Positions 13,751-25,351 of a stretch of DNA of 64,000 nt are shown in pieces; the stretch's first letter is position 1; each line of letters starts with the position of its first letter. The translations under genes and the position numbers were made by a program. The stretch is from Edolisoma coerulescens (lineage: Eukaryota; Chordata; Aves; Passeriformes; Campephagidae). The stretch is from positions 1,937,611 through 2,001,610 of the forward strand of contig VWZW01000996.1 of the NCBI GenBank assembly GCA_013397115.1, read 5' to 3'. Under the pieces are notes generated by a model. It was not told where the DNA came from. It was given only the letters and a program-made list of their open reading frames with translations, and made no database searches.

Positions 13751-16400
13751 AATCAAATAACTGTTATCATTGTAAAGCGTTTGTTGATGCCACAGATATT
13801 TAGACAGGATAACAGACTGCGCATCGCTTTCCCTCTCCTTGCCAGGGGATCCCCGGAACAGATTTGCATGCCGTGGCCCCGTGGCTTGGCAGCTGAGCCC
13901 TCAAAGGATTTGCAGCAAACCTGTCGGCTGTGGACTGCCCAGCAAGTGCATGCAGACACAACCCTTCACACTGATTTCTGTTGATCCAAGGTCTTGACAA
14001 CCCTGGACCAAGCCAGGCTGCCAAAAATTTTGAACTCTGTTTGGGGAGTGTTCCCATTCTAATTTGTAAGCTAATAGTTTTGGATATCCAGCTAAATCTG
14101 ACTTGCAGTTTGGCTTTGTGCTCCTTGAATGAAACATTTTTTTTTTCACTCGGTCCCACTTCTTGCCAGATCCTTGGAAGGAAGAAAGACAAAGGAATTT
14201 GATGCGCACAGCACCAGCACAATCCTGTACCACGTCTGTTGCAGCAGTTCAGAGGCTGATGCTAAACCTCTGTGCTGTGTCCAGGTTGTCTCTGAGTGTT
14301 GTATTACCCTAAAAGGAGGCTGAGAGACAGGCATCTTACCTTATTTTTATCACAGAGAGACCAGTGCCAAATGTCTCTGGATCTATGTTCACAAGAATCT
14401 GCTTTCCCTTTGGCTGATGCTGACAAACCCCTATACAGCTCTGCAGTCTTACAAAGGTCTTTCAGGATTAGTCACTGAATACACAGTCCACTAAAATGCC
14501 TTAGAATATACCTATGAAACATCTGTGATAAATTTTTTAAGGAAAAAGCTGCAGTTCATAACCATTTTAAGTATTAAAAATTGAGGTTTTCTCTCCCAAA
14601 CACACAGAAAATTAAGATCATCTGCAATACGAAGAATCTCTTTATATCCTCTTTTTAAAATCCAAATTCTAATGATTGTAGAGGGTGTGTTCCTGTTAGC
14701 AGGGATGCCTGAATGGTTTGGGGCACAGACATGTTTCAGGTGACTGATTGACCTAACTGGTTAAGATGGCACCAACACATTCTTCAGCTGCATTGTGAAA
14801 ATAGCAGCCTACAGCAACATCAGTGTTTTCCCTAGACAGACGCAGTGGCTAGGCCGCATATGTAGCATATTAATACATAGAGATGATATATACAGGCTTT
14901 TTGTCTCATCCTTCTAAAAAGGTTATTAACTGTCTTTCTTACATCGAAGGGGAGAGATTGGCCAGAGCTGTCATATGTTCCTGTCAGATTTTTCATACCA
15001 GCACTGCAAATTAGGACTTTGGGGAGTTAGCAAAAAATAAAGATAGGTGGTACAGAGCCAGGTGGAGAGAACTGTTGAATGTTATATTTGCATAGGGTTT
15101 AACAAAAACAGGATCAGAGTGAATTCATTCCTGTTGCAGAGGGCTGGCTTGAGTCCCATGAAACACCCCATTAACCCCTGATGGCTCCACAGCTAAGGTG
15201 GAGAGAGATCCTTTGTGCAGACAAAAGACTGCCCTTAAAGAACAGCAATCTGGCTCAGATGTCCACAGTGTTTCCAACTGGCTCCAAAAAGATGCAATGC
15301 CATATCAGGAAATACCATCCCAAAAACCCATAAGACACAGCTATCACTAAAACCTGGAAGGGGAGATAAATATGTCATAGCAATTTTCTCCAAGGCAGGA
15401 ACAGCTATTATTGGTCAGGAATACAAGGTCTATAGAAGTGATAAATTTCTGCAGTAGAAGTCCAGTTACAAGAATTCTCTGCTTTGGTGTGATTTGTTCA
15501 CTGCATATACTTACAAAAACAGTATTATCAGGTCTTGTTCTTTCTTGTTGGTTATTTATTTATGATATTGTACAGGCCGTATCTTGTCATAAGCCTGGGT
15601 ATGTCAGAGGCTGCCCCAATGTACAATGCCTGCATGAAGGAGAGGGAGAGAAGGACCAGCCTGTTCCCACACTAGAGCGAGGCATGCGGTGCTTTGGTCA
15701 AAAGAAGGAGAAACTGGCTAAAAAACTGAGCAAATAGTAAATATCATTAACTGCCTGCATTTGAAGTTTGAAGTACAGAACTACCACAGGAGAGTTTATT
15801 TCCAGCCTCACCCAAGCTTCACTTTCTTTGTTTAGATGACTCAGGGCAGCTGGAGGCAAAACCTCATTATTTTCTTGCTCCATAGAGCCCATGAACACCT
15901 CTTGCCCCATACATACAATAGAACACTAATAGTTAGAATAGCAGCAATGGAAGGCTCATGCAAAAGACTTCAAGACCCATCCCTGCCCAGTTAAAAACAA
16001 AAAAAGAAATCCAAATACATGAGTGAAAACTACAAATAAGCACTATGACAGTTTCCAGGATCTGAATGTTTCTCAAATATCTACTGTGCATTGGTGGAAG
16101 GCTTTTCTCACTAGGACAGAGATAACAAGGTCTGTTCATGCAACTGGCAATTTGACTTTAACTATTTTATTCCTATTGTTTTGGAGATATATTCATGTTT
16201 TCTTAAAAAAGAGCTTTCTCTACCCAGAACCAGGCTACTTCTGCTTGATTATTCAGTGAAGTCCCCATAATTCTTCTTTATGATGCCAGTCTGTCACCAT
16301 CTAAATAATTGCCATGTCACAAATCCAGCATCATAACTTTACGGTGAGATGAACCAAGAGGAAACAGGCGGTGGGGTTAAAAATACTTGGTGAAGCAAGC
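13751..16400. other. Intergenic sequence, no gene seen
   Basis: Unique-looking sequence. A 140-residue open frame on the minus strand (13800-14222) overlaps open frames on the other strand and has no recognisable domain. No transposon ends were seen. Confidence 0.55.
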
Positions 16401-16430
16401 CTTTGAAAGTAGCTTTGAAATGCCTTTGAA
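16401..16430. promoter_or_regulatory. Three CTTTGAA (TCF/LEF-like) sites in 30 bp
   Basis: CTTTGAA occurs at 16401-16407, 16413-16419 and 16424-16430. Each matches the TCF/LEF consensus CTTTGWW. Start-to-start spacings of 12 and 11 bp put all three on about the same face of the helix. The sites sit inside a small imperfect direct repeat (GCCTTTGAAAGT twice), so simple duplication is an alternative explanation. Binding is not shown by sequence alone. Confidence 0.35.
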
Positions 16431-16904
16431 AGTGGCCACGGAGGCTTGACAGAAAAAGATAAAACCACCTGAAAGGTAAGCAGATGTAGGCAATGACACA
16501 AGTCAAAGTGGCCCCCAGTGTGAAAATTCTCCTACACAAGACAAATGAGAGCATTTGGGTCACAGAACAGTCATGTCTGTGTGAAGGGTGGAACATATGG
16601 AAATTTTTGCTGTTAATTAGGGTGTGCCTATGGCAAGGCCACTGCAGTTGGACTTGCTTCAATTCAGAAATGTTCAGCTCAGCATAATGGTCTGGTTAGA
16701 ATTCAGAAAAGAAAACCAAGGGTTGTGGGTTTTTTCCCTTTTTAAAAATATATTTCATTTTCACAGATGCCAGAATAGAGTATGTAGAAATCAGGAGGAA
16801 TAACAGTACAAGCAATGGAAGAATGCCCAGAGTCTGAGGTGGGAAGGTGATACCCCAGGTGAGACACCCTGTTTTGGGATGCCAGCTAGGACAGAGGTCC
16901 CATG

Positions 16905-17165
16905 CCATTCCATTCTGCTTAGGGTCAGTTTTTGCCCTTCACAAAATGAGGATAGTGATGTTTAATGGCCTCTGTAAAGTTCACTGGCTTGGGATGAAGG
17001 GGATCTGGACTTTGTTCTTGTCACTTCCATCACTGGTTGAGTGATGCTGGGCCAGTTCCTTTGCTCTACCCTGGGTTCCTCAGCTTAATCAGGGATAACA
17101 ATACCGACCTCCTCTGTAAAGGGCTTTCCAGTCCACAAAAATCTGGATGTTATTATAATGATTGG
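16905..17165 (+). mobile_element. Two adjacent ancient MIR-like SINE fragments
   Basis: Two stretches in the same orientation resemble the MIR/CORE-SINE body. The first (about 16915-16985) has a TCAGTTTTTGCC...AAAATGAGGATA...CTCTGTAAAG pattern. The second (about 17001-17165) has a longer match, running from a CTGGACTTTG...TCACTTCCATCACT region through GGTTCCTCAG and GGGATAACAATACCGACC to TCTGTAAAGGGCTTT, with a TATTATAATG tail. This matches the MIR order: tRNA-like region, core, then the part shared with L2 3' ends. The copies are very diverged. The identification is by eye against the remembered consensus. Confidence 0.5.
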
Positions 17166-20100
17166 CAATCACATCATGAGAGTGGGATTAATTTTTTCAA
17201 ATTCAGATGTTTAAATTATTTTAACTCCTTCATAACAACCCCAAGAAAAGTCTTACTGTCACTTTAGAAGTTAACATTTTCTTTGGTGTTTGTGCACAAA
17301 TATTTATGAGATTCGATCCAATCACCAAACATAAATGGAGTCCAGAATATGAACTACATTTAGACTCATCTTTTGAAGGAACTGCTGAATACTCAGGAAT
17401 TGAAATCTTAACCCATGAAGTGAAACATAAAGAAATGTGTAATGCATCCAGCTTTTCCAGGCTTATTTTCTGTGTACCAATGACTTAGTGATAAAGAAAA
17501 GTCTTATTTGTGATTCCTAAACAAATCAAAGCCATCCATACATCTGTTAAGGTGATGTCTGTTTCTCCAGTGAAATGGGGGCTTTTGTCACTTTGCTCTT
17601 CTTCTCTGAGCTGAACTTCAACAAAAATTCAAATTCAGGACTAACAGTGACTTAGAGTCCTGTGGACTTTGAATAAGGTCTGTGGGGAACTACAGCATTG
17701 TGTCCTCGCTGGGCCTCATGCAAGTATGAACCTGTGTTTCAGATCACCATCCTTGTCACAGCACCCGTGATGTATCTTATGGGCCTGACACAGCCTGACA
17801 CTACGATGCTTGGGAAAAACCTCGAGTTTATTTAATATAGTCCCTCAATGCAATAAAGAACTTAGGAACTGATAGGGGCTTTTAAATAAGCCTTTAAAAT
17901 TATACTCTCTCACCTGGGCATGAATAGGTCCAAATTAGCATTTTGAATGAGATAAATTGCTGTAGATCCAAGCAGGTAATCAATCACACTTTATCTAGGC
18001 ATTTGCAGGGGTAGAGAGGGTGAATGAAACTGCAGTATTGAAAAGAAAATGGACATAATACACCAGCCATGCTCCCTGCCCACTCCAGAATAAAGAGAAG
18101 GAGATTTTAGAGAGACTCCACGACAAGGAGATGCCCCTTTTTGTGATTAAGCTTTATTTAGAAAAAAACTCATGGCTTTCACTTCTTCTGTACAGTCTGA
18201 GAAATGGAGCAAGCAAGACCAGCCGGTTGTGTTCCAGACACCATTCTTACGGTCTGTTTCCCTTTGCCATTTTCTGCTACTCATTTTCTGTTTCAACAGC
18301 ACATACTTGCTAGTTCATTTGACAGCCTCTGCTGCCCCATACATAGACCTGCTTATTACATCAGGTTCATTGAGGTTCGAGAGCAACTCAAATGTGAAAG
18401 AGAGCCCTCATTTAGTTTCAGAGTAATCTTGTAAATGCTGCACAGAGGTACCTCCGATTTCCCAAAGGACAGATTGACCCAGAGACCACTGTGGGACACC
18501 ATGATTTTCCATCATTGTTTCAGGGGCTGAGAACTTGTAAGGGGTTTTTTTTGGTTGTTTTTTGTTGTGTTGGGTTTTTTTCTGGAACAATTAAACAATG
18601 GAAATTTACATCACATGAGATCTTCCAAATATAGCCCGTACTGATGAGAAGAGATATATTTATCTCCCTTTGTACTTTTCTGAGACCACCACAGATACAA
18701 AGAGTAGAGGTTATTAAGTCTGATATCCCAGCTGTATCAGCCTTTCTATACTGCAGCTGAATACACAGAATTGAATTTATTGACTAGGCTTACATCACTG
18801 AACACAGGTATCCAGAAAAAGATTCCTTCAGTGAACTGGGGGGAAGAGACGGGATTGAGGCAAAACATATTTTGATTTTTGTTCAATTAAGAACTTGAAA
18901 AAAACATTTGAAAATATACAGCAGCAGCAAGATGTTTTCCACTGTGTATGTATTTGCAGTCCAGTGTGTTAGAAAGTTGTGAAATTATTCATGGGCTTTT
19001 TCTCTGAGATAAGTCAGTGGAGAAAGATAATATCTCCTCTCAGCTACTTTCTCCTAGGCTTGAGATAGCCTCTGATGGTGACTGGCTTACTCATATGGCT
19101 AGAAAAATCAAATAGAAGACAAAAGGTGGATGCTTTATTCAGATAACCATCCACATTTTTTGGCTTATTTGAAATACACAGATAATAGCTGAAAAATTCC
19201 CAAAATGTACACAAAACCCCTCAATAATTTCAAGAATCATTCTTGTCATATGTGGGAAGACTGTCTACAGTGAGACAACATTATTCCTTATATATGTTCA
19301 TTGCTACCCTTACAGAGGACTCTATTTATTTATTTATTTGTTTCAGCAGAAATTTAATGAGGGTCATTCACTCTTGACTGTTTTCACCTCTGTTTTTCCA
19401 CATGGTGGTCTTTCCAGAGCTGCTTCTGTTGCAATCACAGTTGTTATGTTGCAAGCAACAAATTTCATATTTTCTGCTACTCTCCCTTCAGGGTAGGTCA
19501 GGTTTGAAGCTGTAGTTAGGGTTCTGTTTCACTGATAGCCATGTCCAAGAAGAATATAGTTTATTTGAAAACACTACCTTTACTTGTTCAGTCAAGGAGT
19601 CCACAACTCTTCATTTTTAGATTGAGCTGAGCTGCACATTGCTTAGGTGCAAAGTCTTTACTTCCTAGTATGGTTACTACTAGAATTTGGCTTTCCTTGG
19701 CCAAATTCCAGAGGGATTTCTTTAAAAATCTAGACATGACCACTTAATTGACTTATGCCAGAAGGAAGATTACTTATTAAATAAAATGGATTTTGATTTA
19801 ATCACGTTTCAAAACTGACTTTGATGGTCTGGAAAATCCAGGAGGCAGTGTAAATGCCTGAATCCTGAGGCCAATGTGAGCAGTAGCTATACCACCCCTT
19901 AAATTGTGCTCCTTGAACAGTTTTGCAGCTAAACAAGGTAGTATTTTTAAAACTTCAGCTGGTCTTCCACTTGGAGGCTTAAAGACAATTCTTGGGGATT
20001 CTGTGGCAAGAATCCCCAACCCAAGTTAATTCAGAGGATGGATGAAGAAATACATCAGTATTAGTAGTACAGTATCTACTGCTGTATCAATAGTTCAGTG

Positions 20101-23100
20101 TCTATTGCTGTCACTATCTGCACTTAATACATGTGACAGACATTGCAAGAAGTGCCCAATACATTATTCAAACAGTCCATCCTACTGAGAAATGGGCAGC
20201 TGTGGTAAAGGGATGCTTGGACAAGCTTGGACAGAATTCAAAGCAAAAGGACCTCCCACAGTCACTCAGGCATCGCTCTACAGAAGCTTTGCTTTTAAGG
20301 AAGATATACCACAGCTGTAAACAGAGGGCCTGGATAGCAGGTGTGGTCCACAAATGACAGCTCTGACCATCTCTTTTCCTTTCCCACACCAGACCAAACA
20401 ACATTTGAAGGCAGCCCTGCAATGACTCATGGCAGACTTCTCCACCTCACTCTGCCATTTGGAGCATGTTGGCATTCTCTCTCCATGGGCTGCCCACACA
20501 TCTGGTCTCTGTCCCAGGCCCACAGATACACATCCCAGGGCTATGAAAGCAGCTGCAAACTACTTGGATATATGGAGCAGGTGGCAAATCCTTGATCTGT
20601 GCCAGGGCTGAAGGGATTCTGTTGTGAAGGCGTTTTAGACCTTACCTGCATTCATAGAGACAGAAACGGTTACACAGCTTGCAGGATGTAATCAAACCTG
20701 CTGTGCTAAATCCAGAGATGCAAAATGCATGCTTTGGAACCATGGCAGAGATCTCAAAACATTGATCAGAACAGGAAAATGTGGAAGTGTATGTCTGATG
20801 GAGGATGAAAATGTGTGCAGGCAGCTGCCCATCACATAGCACAGGAGTACACAGTGTATTGGGCAATGGTCACAGAGGCACAGGGGGTTATTCTGCTCTC
20901 ACTCTCTTCTAGACAATCCCTGCTACGTGGATACATCCCAGTTACCATGTTTCCCCAATACAACTGGAAGAACCAAGGATGATGTCTTAGCATATAAAGT
21001 AAAATCTACTACTTTTCTGAGAAGAAAAAAGTCTCATTAAAGACACCATTCCCCACATAAAAGAACAGCAACATCAAAAGTGCCACACATCTACCCAGGT
21101 ATAGAGTGCGTATTTGAAAGGCAAACCTGAGAAGCCCTGCCAGGTTCCCTTGCCTACAGAACAAAAAGTCACCTCTGCCCCAAAACAGGAGGCAGTGCTG
21201 ATAATCTCTAATAAGTCAAAACAGAAAGACATGCTTGCACACTGGTTGATTTAATAGTTTTAGCAGAATAATTTATGTTATTCAGCTAATTCCTGAGCAA
21301 CAGCAACAATATTCACTCTTTTCTGAGAGACTAAGTCCGTCAGGGGAGTAATTTTCCCCATGAAATACGCAAGCAGTTGAAGGAGCAGAGACAGGAATTG
21401 ACAATATTTACATAACAGATATATTTTTGCTTTGCTATTGTGACAGAGCTTCGAAGGAGAGTTAAAATGTCAGGTGTGAATCAGTTTGCACATCCAGTGT
21501 GTCAAAGGTCCAGCACAGCACTTGTTTGAAATGAGCTGCTTCCCACCACAAAGGACTGTGTTCCCTGTGCCAGGGGATGGAGTCAGTACTGTAGTCACCT
21601 TACTTCCCCCTCTTGCACTTTTATCAGCTCATATATTCTAAGCATACAAAAACACCTTGTCTTCTTAGACAACAGGCTTCAAAAACAAGGGGGAAAGATG
21701 TGTTTTCCCAGGGCTAGGTGGCTTACAGGATTATAAAGCTGTAAAGGTCTATTCACAAGGGGATTCACACGAGAAAACACACAGGATATGATGGTGGGAA
21801 TAAAGAAAAAAAAAATCAAGGCAGCTCACGAGACTAAGAAAAAAAGAAGACATTCAAAAATGTCAAAGTCCCCAAACCTGATGCTTTTCAGGATCCTAAC
21901 CAGTAACTGCTGAAGCTGTGAGATGACAAAGATCATTGAGCTGAAATATTGGTAGTAGTTCTTTCACAAGGGAATTAAAGGTCACAATGATGTCTTCTCT
22001 CCAAGATGTAGTTTCCTAATTTTCTCCCCAGTACCAGGAAAGAATTCACTGAGAAAGCTGTGCCCTTGTGGAAGGCGTGAAATCTTCTGCTTAATATTTA
22101 CATCTTTACCGAGTGGTAATATGGAAAACAGGTTTGGGGAGTGTAGAAGCAGGCGGCTTGGGGAATACTCTGGCCTGGTCTGAGGCTCTGCAGAGGCAGA
22201 CAGCCATCTACCGCCAACAAATGAAATAGAAAGCAGCCCCACAGGCTTCCTGAGAGCTGCATTTACAGAAAACCATGCCTCACAGGAAACAGCTTTGCTT
22301 GGCACATCCAAGCTAGCCAGCATCAGGACAAACCTGTCTCAGGAAATGTAATGTTTTCTTCTCCCACTGACATGTTCGTGCTGCATCTAGGGGAAAAAAT
22401 CAGGAGCAGATGATGGAATGGAAGCCTTTTCCATACAGACATGCTGCAGGTTTTTGAATTCCATTTGTGGAAAATCCCTTCTCCCCCTCTCTCCACCCCC
22501 CTCAACATGCACAGTCAGATTCACAATGAATCCGCACAGACTGAAATGCTCTGAGCTCTGAGAAGGAAGGGCAGTGAACGGAGGCCAGCAGTGCAAATTG
22601 GAGCTCTGGGAGCACACTGCAGGTAGCTGAGTATCAGATTATCCAGGCATCACAGACTACAGCTTCCACCTGGAAGGCAGAGAAACAAAAGCCTCCCTTT
22701 GTGTCCCAGGGTTCTGCAGGAATTAAACACAGCTCCTCTTTGTGGTAGACCCAGACTCTCACAAGAACCAAGGAGCAGCCAGTAAACTCCCAGGCTGTCC
22801 TCAGGGAATGGACTATTTTAAGCCTGCTTGCAAACATCTCCCTGTGTATGTGCTGTATTTTCACGGAAGAATAATTTAATCTTCATTGCCATCATTAATT
22901 TTTGACAGAGAGCACCATATGACATCCTGTTTACAGCCCACTAAATCTCCATTATGAAGGCATGCTTACAGAAAGAAGAACAATCTGAAGAGCTGTGTTA
23001 ACTTTTATGATTACATTCCAGCCCTGAAATACAGAAACATGATTGAAGTTACACACACACATACAAAAAAAATATTTAAAAAAAAATTCAATTTTGTTGT

Positions 23101-24691
23101 GCTGTTTTCAGGACCCAGAGGAAAAGCTTATTGTTTAAATAACCTGTACTAATACAGCAGATACCTTTAAAAACCTCTGTATAACATATTGGCATTCATC
23201 CTTATGCAATATTTACCCTGTCGTTTCCAGCTGTGTTGAACAGCACAGGTAAGTGCTGCTATTCAGAGAAATTCTGTGACAGCAGCAGAGATTTAACCCT
23301 GGTGAGTGGGATTTTGCTAATACTTCTTGTACTCACATCCTTTCATTTGGAAATCTAAGAAGAATTTTGGTGAGATTTGATACTTTTCCCTGTGGGGTAA
23401 AACCACTCAGAACTGGAAAGCACCATCGGCAAGGAGAACTGAGGTGAGCCAAGAGCTCCAGAAGGCTTCTGACACAGAGGCATCACAACCACCAAGGCTC
23501 TGAGAGGGACGTGTAAAACCAGGAACAGTTCAGCAGCCACAACACAGCATGCAACCATTGCACCAGTTCAACAACAGGGAAATCCCATTGTTTAGGCCTA
23601 GATTTACCCAACAAAGTTAGGCACACCCCATTAATTTAACACTTCTTCAAAAGTCAGCGAAACAAGAGAGGTCCCTTCAGGGACTAATTCTAGTCTTAGA
23701 CTGAACTACCTGAAAGATAACATAAAGCCAGGATTATTCTCTGGAGTTCTCCCACTCCTCTCCTACTTCAGAGAATGCATAGAAATACTCAAATAAGTGC
23801 CTAAACAGTGTGGGGTAAATGTGGACAATAACTGTCCTCTAACCCACCTCCTTTGAGATGAGACTTTCCCTTTGCAGTGGTTTGAAGGATGTCCAAGACA
23901 CAGCCAAGATTTCTAGTCCTACCTAACTATTCCAGGTGAGACTATTCTCTTCCACTATATACTTTAATAAGTATATATTCTATTAAGCATTTTATGAAGC
24001 ATATAAGTATATATTTAATACAGTAATTCTCTTTCAATCCTGCTCCTAGCAGCAGTCATTCTTCACATACACCCAATCTCCTTTGGATTTAAGAAAGTTG
24101 AGTCATGGCTTAATATTCTAAAATGATCCCCATTAACATTAGCTCCCAGTCATCAGTTTCTAAGGAAAACCTCAGTGGCGCTACTGAGGTGACAGCTCAT
24201 GACTACGCAGGGTAAAACCCGGGTTGTGTGCGTAACTCCATTCAGTGGGAGCCCCTGGAAAGTACTTATCTGGAAATCAAGGTGATAAAAATTAGACACT
24301 ACAGCCAACAGCCCTGTGGTTAATTTAATCTTCACAGATTACCCAAAAAGTTCTATAGAACTTTATCATTGTGTATATTTTACAAATTTGCACAAAGCCT
24401 GGGTTTCAGATTCATTGGTCTTTTCAATCTCCAAAAACCTAGCAGCAAGTACATGTACCTCTCTTTGTTAGAGGAATGAATAAAATTCTGGGNTTTCTAT
24501 TTGTGTGATAGAGACAAAATTAAGAGCAATTAACAGTTTTGACTGTTTCCTACCAAGTTCTCTCATGGTCAAGAGTTTTACAAAAAGAGCAGGAGGTGTT
24601 TTTATCACCATCTTCAAGTATTCCATAGCATGAGACTACTGATGGCTATCAGATATGACCATATTTTTTTCTTTTTCATTCCCCTACTTAT
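17166..24691. other. Intergenic sequence, no gene seen
   Basis: About 7.5 kb without a supportable gene. There is a T-rich run at 18541-18582, a TTTA microsatellite at 19322-19340, an A-rich run at 23063-23090 and an AT-rich stretch with repeated AGTATATAT near 23968-24016. The 22880-23040 segment has homeodomain-type and TGACAG motifs and looks like possible conserved non-coding DNA. One unknown base is at 24493. Confidence 0.55.
19322..19340. repeat. Short (TTTA)n microsatellite
   Basis: About four to five TTTA units followed by TTTGTTTCAG. It is a simple repeat with no associated element recognised. Confidence 0.7.
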
Positions 24692-25351
24692 TTGTTTTTG
24701 TTATTGGTACAGCCTGTTGAACCTCATTCTCCAGTGACGGCATTGCACAGCCTTCATCCGGGAAGCACTGATGTCCTGTTTGACATCTCTTCCATGACCC
24801 ACATTTATGCTTCCTCAATTCTGTTTTTTTTGTCTCCCACATCTATTTTCTTAAAGAAAGGTTGTTCTCCTTCCTCAAAGCTTAATATTCCCAGCTGCCT
24901 CCTGCCTATTTCCCATATCGATGGCAAGTGGCCTCCCCAAGACTTCTCCCTAAGCCCTCAGTACCTGTGCTCCTTTTCCTTAAGGTCTCATTCCTGCTTC
25001 ACAGCCCTATCTCAGCCATCATCAGAGGGCTGCAAAGAGCTGGTGAAGGAGCAGAGAGAAGTTGAGGACTGTTCCTCAACCCCTCAAGAGCCCACTTTGC
25101 CTTTGCTGCCCACACTCCTCGGTGGAGCTCTCTCTGCTGCTGCTCCACCACTGCCCACGCCTGCCCCTTACCTTCAGGTTTCAGGGCTGCAGCATAAGGA
25201 GCGTGGGGTAGGAGGCAGACAGGGAGGGCACATCGACCTGGTCTTGTTTTCTCTAAGTTTACATCACATCTCAATTGCCTGGGTCATCTCTCTGATGCCC
25301 TGCTCCTCTATCCCTCCCTGCCACAGCTGTGGTGAACCTTGCCCTCTGTGA
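24692..25351 (+). other. Longest orphan open frame, probably not a gene
   Basis: A 219-codon open frame without a near ATG: it opens at a TTG, and the first internal ATG comes about 35 codons in. The conceptual product is rich in Ser, Pro and Leu, as expected from a pyrimidine-rich strand. It has no domain, signal peptide or repeat I recognise. The stretch before codon 10 looks like a splice acceptor (pyrimidine tract then TTGGTACAG), so a terminal exon of an unknown transcript is possible. A chance open frame is more likely. Confidence 0.2.

Noticed and set aside
13800..14222. 140-codon minus-strand open frame
   Set aside because: Overlaps open frames on both strands with no family resemblance and no splice or initiation context.
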